64,000 nucleotides of DNA. Origin: Cryptomeria japonica. Its lineage: Eukaryota > Streptophyta > Pinopsida > Cupressales > Cupressaceae. The stretch spans positions 104,336,796 through 104,400,795 of the forward strand of contig NC_081412.1 of assembly GCF_030272615.1 (NCBI RefSeq), in the 5' to 3' direction. How positions within the stretch are numbered: position 1 is the first letter of the stretch; each line of letters starts with the position of its first letter. Positions 60,754 to 64,000 of the stretch are shown here, in pieces. Under the pieces are notes generated by a model. That model saw only the letters and a program-made list of their open reading frames with translations. It did not search any database and was not told the origin of the DNA. The position numbers and the translations under genes are program-made.

Positions 60754-61891
60754 TCAATTGGATGAAGAGACTCCTGCCGGTGGAGTTATACTCTATTCTG
60801 TCGGTGGAGTATTGCTTGGTTCTATCAGTGGAGGAGTATTCCTATCCACATTCAATTCTGATTTCCTGATCCATTATTTTGAAAATTCATGCTTAACTTC
60901 TTCAACTTTTTCTTTTCCTTTCAAGCTAGGACCTTTGTTGTTTGCTGGTGAGGACTTGCTTCTACAAAATTTTGCAATATGCCCAATTTTTTTACATGCA
61001 TAACAAGTCACATTATTTTTCTGAATAGCCTTTCGATAACCTATGCCAGTTTGTGTTCTACATTGATTAGATAAGTGTCCAAATCTTCCACAAATATAAC
61101 ATCTCACATTCATTCTGTAGTTTTTCAGAGTTATGACCAACTTTGTTGCATTTTGAACATTGACCAGTGGGTGTATTGGTATTCTGATAACTTTTAGATC
61201 TACATTGATTTTCTCTATGACCATACTTATTACAGTTAAAGCATTTTCCATTGAATTTATAAGCAATAGGTTGTCTTATCAGTTTGCTATGATCCTGTGT
61301 GTTTGTAGTACCAGAGCTTTCACTAACTTCAAAGCCAATTCCACAAGTGTCACCTTTAGGTTTCTGATTCTTCAACAAGTCACCAAGTTCTTCTGAGATT
61401 TTCCTAAATTTTTCTTTGTGTTGATTTGTTGTATCCAGTTCTCTTTCTAGGATTTCTTTTTGCCTCATCAGTTCATTTGAGTCATTTTGTGTATGCATTA
61501 GATCTGTCTTCAACAAATCATTTTCATAGCTAAGTCTTGTGTTCTCATTTGATGCATCATTTAGTCTTTTAGTCAAATCTTCTTCATTCTTCTTTCTATC
61601 TTCAATTTCCTTACAAAATCTCATAGTCATATCCTACATCTCATTCCTTGTTGTTATATTCTCTAGCTTTAGCTTGTTTATCATATCATTAAGAGTTTCT
61701 TTTTCATCATCCTCAATTTTCATTTTTTCACAAAGTTCTCTTCTCTTGTTTCTTGCAATGGTAAGATTTTCTTGAAGTGCTTGAATAATTTCCTAAGCTG
61801 CCTTTAGATCATCTTCAAGTTTGATATTTTTTAATTTTTCTGTATCAAAATATGAGAGAGCTACTTCCAATTGCTTCATCAAATTTTCCAT
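60754..61891 (-). pseudogene. B-family Gag-like ORF1, copy B3
   Basis: The start is at the conserved Met 61891 (MENLMKQLEVALSYF). A strong coiled coil (NKLKLENITTRNEM, NTRLSYENDLLKTDLMHTQN) leads to CFNCNKYGHRENQC, CSKCNKVGHNSEKL and then, after a +1 frame change near 61125, CYICGRFGHLSNQC and CYACKKIGHIAKFC. The Pro-rich tail ends at TGA 60754. Two stops in the coil region (near 61795 and 61637) and one in the tail (60874). The frame change is at the same site as in B2. Confidence 0.8.
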
Positions 61892-61948
61892 GTCTACCAG
61901 TTTCAAGATCTTCCTCGAGTTGTTAGGCTTCTGAAAATAGAGGACTAG

Positions 61949-61960
61949 GCTCTTATACCA
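61949..61960 (-). other. Primer-binding site of B3
   Basis: TGGTATAAGAGC on the minus strand matches 11 of 12 bases of the initiator-Met tRNA complement. Confidence 0.85.
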
Positions 61961-61962
61961 AT

Positions 61963-62767
61963 TGTTAGGATTCCCATAGAACTAAGAGCGGGGGTGTGAA
62001 TCAATATCTAACTGGTATGAGCAATTTTCAACTTAAAACATGTAGAACATATTAATAGTGTGTACTAGTAAACAAAAAGTAATGCAATAAACATAGATAA
62101 CAGTAATCACATGAAAAACACACCATAACACAATGATTTAACGAGGAAACCCAGTGTGGGAAAAACCTTGGTGGGATTTGTGACCCACAATATTCACTTA
62201 CTGGCCAATAAGAGAATATTACTACTACAAGAGGGGCCTCCACATATAGGAAGGCCAAGTGCCTAGAGCTCACTGCTCAAAATAGAAGTCTCACTGACTT
62301 ACAAAATGGATTATATGAATCCAGTGTCTTGTACTGCTTCAAAATAGCATCTATAATGCCAGATCCAGTACCAGTTTCTGCTCTGCTTCTTACATAAACC
62401 CTTAACCTATAATTTGCATAATAGGTCTGCCTTATTTCATCTAATTACATTCCTCCATAATAATCCTACATCCTTACAATGTTCTATGATGAACTCTCTT
62501 ATATAAGAGTCATTTTACATCTTGCCAAGTTGGCTTACAATGTTTTTACAATAATAAACAAAATATGTTACAATAAAATTCTTTTCGGCCTCTGTGTCAA
62601 TATGCTTCCTTTCACTACCGGTGCTGGTGGTCTAAGTACCGGTGTAGAGTCTGATCTTGCTAGTGCTGGTGGAATGCCTTGCTGGTGTCATAGGATTGTA
62701 AGGTTGCCATCAATGACAAAACCTTCAATCACCTATAATGTCTCATTGGAGTGTGCATTTGCCAACA
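61963..62767 (-). repeat. 5' LTR of B3
   Basis: 805 bp, homologous to 56146-56957, followed by the CATTT duplication. Confidence 0.92.
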
Positions 62768-62772
62768 CATTT

Positions 62773-64000
62773 AGCCTCCACTTTAGTGGGATTATGGCTT
62801 ACGCCACTACTGCTAGTAAAGTAGAAGAAAGAGAGAGAGAGATGAAGATGAGAGACATGGAGAAATACCACAAGGAATATAAAACACCACTAATATTAAG
62901 GAGTAAAATTCCCCAATCTTAGGATCTCAACTCACGCCAACATATGCAAGAGAAACCAAAACAAAATGGCACAAGACACACACAAAAAAAAGACAAAGCA
63001 CAAAAAGACAATGGTCCAAGAACAAGACACAAGATGACAAACTAATTAGGATGCAAAGACCAATGCCTTCACATAAACATGAGTGATCACATAAAAGAGA
63101 AAAGATGAAATCATCTATGAACCATCAATAGTAAAACTATGAGTTTATGAGAGGAAGAAGAGAGAGAATATGAGTACACACTTTGGTGATCCATGAGAAG
63201 AAATGTGAAGAAGAAATAAACCATGGACGTCTCACCCCTAAGAATAGGTAATCCATGGAGAGAAGGACATGGAAAATCCTGCCCCTAGAGCCTATCTAGG
63301 TGATCCATGTAAAGGGAGAGAGTGATAACACCGTTAGTTCCACTCAACCTCATGCACATATGTGCAAGTGAGGTTAAAAGTGCCTCATAGGAGTCTATGC
63401 TTGAGTACGCTACAACTTGTATAGAATGTTTAGTACAAGTATCAAGAAAGGTGTCACATCCCACTCTAAGAGTTTGTGCTCCGGTTTTGAGAATAATCAC
63501 CCCGCATAAAAGAAAAGTGGCCTCATCTCTCTCTAAGAGACCATGATGTGGTTCTAAGAATGACCCACTATACAAGAGAAAAGTGATGACATCTTGCTCT
63601 AATAGTTTTCCCTCTAGTTCCAAGAATTTCCCACTATACAAGAGAAAAGTGACAACATCTTTCTCTAATAAGCTTCCCTCTAGTTCCAAGAATATTTCAT
63701 TGTACCATGCATGAGAGACGTATAGTACAAAGGAGAAGTGTGTGTTTCACCCCCTTAAGATGTGAACATAGGTCAATGTTGATATCTTAAGGAAATAAGA
63801 ACAAGTATACCTACCTTCATCACAAAGAAGATATCCGCTATGCAAAAATGTCATAAATCCAAGCAAGAGAGGGAATACTCTTCAAGCAAGGATAAGATAG
63901 TTGAAAAGAGATATCTTGTTGTAAGTGTAAAGGTGATCCTTGGAGGAGAAGAGATCTTCATTCAAAAGACATATACCCCCAAGAGGAGTTGTCTTAGACA
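62773..64000 (-). other. Probable 3' internal region of gypsy H
   Basis: The region between B3 and the window end lies upstream of the candidate polypurine tract of H (62773-62786, minus strand). It is A/G-rich on the plus strand (GAGAGAGAGAG near 62830; AAAAAAAAGACAAAGCAC near 62985) and holds a 66-bp repeat. No conserved domain is visible. Confidence 0.3.
63483..63706. repeat. 66-bp minisatellite with coding-compatible period
   Basis: Units start near 63483, 63551, 63617 and 63683 (spacings 68, 66 and 66) and share TTCCAAGAATTTCCCACTAT and ACAAGAGAAAAGTGA. Because 66 is a multiple of three, the minus strand keeps an open frame of 22-residue repeats (LLEKDVVTFLLYSGKFLE). The frame lacks a convincing ATG, so it is listed as a repeat, not a gene. 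Confidence 0.8.

Larger units (their letters stand above)
56146..62767 (-). mobile_element. Complete pol-less LTR retrotransposon B3
   Basis: LTRs of 812 and 805 bp, a perfect CATTT duplication (56141-56145 and 62768-62772), the primer-binding site, the two B-family ORFs and the polypurine tracts are present. No pol was found in any frame. It inserted almost exactly at the edge of LTR H. Confidence 0.92.

Noticed and set aside
1-64000. CRISPR arrays, operons, ribosome-binding sites, tRNA or rRNA genes
   Set aside because: None seen; tandem repeats here lack spacer structure, and the sequence is plant nuclear DNA.

Overview
This window looks like intergenic DNA from a large, repeat-rich seed-plant genome. 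No convincing host gene, tRNA, rRNA or CRISPR array was seen. Almost everything is LTR retrotransposon sequence: Ty1/copia, Ty3/gypsy and a pol-less LTR family. Most copies are old, full of stop codons and nested inside one another. The AT-rich composition, 6-9% LTR divergence (hand-counted) and deep nesting would suit a gymnosperm, but that assignment is a weak inference.

Layout. 1-4964: 3' part of a copia element (copy A, + strand) with its 3' LTR. 4965-26270: a degenerate Ty3/gypsy Tat-type element (E, + strand) split by two complete insertions, B1 (5780-12373, TSD TGATG) in its gag and copia C (16649-24142, - strand, TSD GACAT) between its reverse transcriptase and RNase H. 26270-28985: AT-rich 3' region with a duplication, an inverted piece of another LTR and a minisatellite. 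29166-32728 (-): an unrecognised ORF of about 1,190 codons (F) with few lesions. 33040-34540: a region of reiterated motifs. 34562-35368: a solo LTR of the B family, followed by a 75-bp minisatellite. 35790-38576 (-): a plant-mobile-domain pseudogene, antisense to and just upstream of a gypsy-type PPT and LTR (G, from 38990). LTR G is interrupted by the complete copia D (39367-47010, TSD CTCTC) and by B2 (48000-54640, -). 54685-55434: a possible gypsy coding fragment. 55435-56140: a candidate minus-strand gypsy LTR (H). 56146-62767 (-): B3 (TSD CATTT), inserted at the edge of LTR H. 62773-64000: probable 3' internal region of H with a 66-bp repeat.

The most interesting system is the B family: three complete copies and one solo LTR. 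Its LTR ends, initiator-Met tRNA primer-binding site and repeated AAAGGGGGAGA polypurine tracts resemble copia elements of the Sirevirus type, but it has no protease, integrase, reverse transcriptase or RNase H. It carries a coiled-coil Gag-like ORF with up to four CCHC zinc knuckles. A conserved promoter-like spacer follows, and then a second ORF of about 1,100 codons with a novel N-terminal region, basic patches, TQT motifs resembling dynein-light-chain LC8 anchors and a C-terminal coiled coil. Its movement must have depended on enzymes supplied in trans, possibly from copia relatives such as A, C and D, which share LTR sequence blocks with it.
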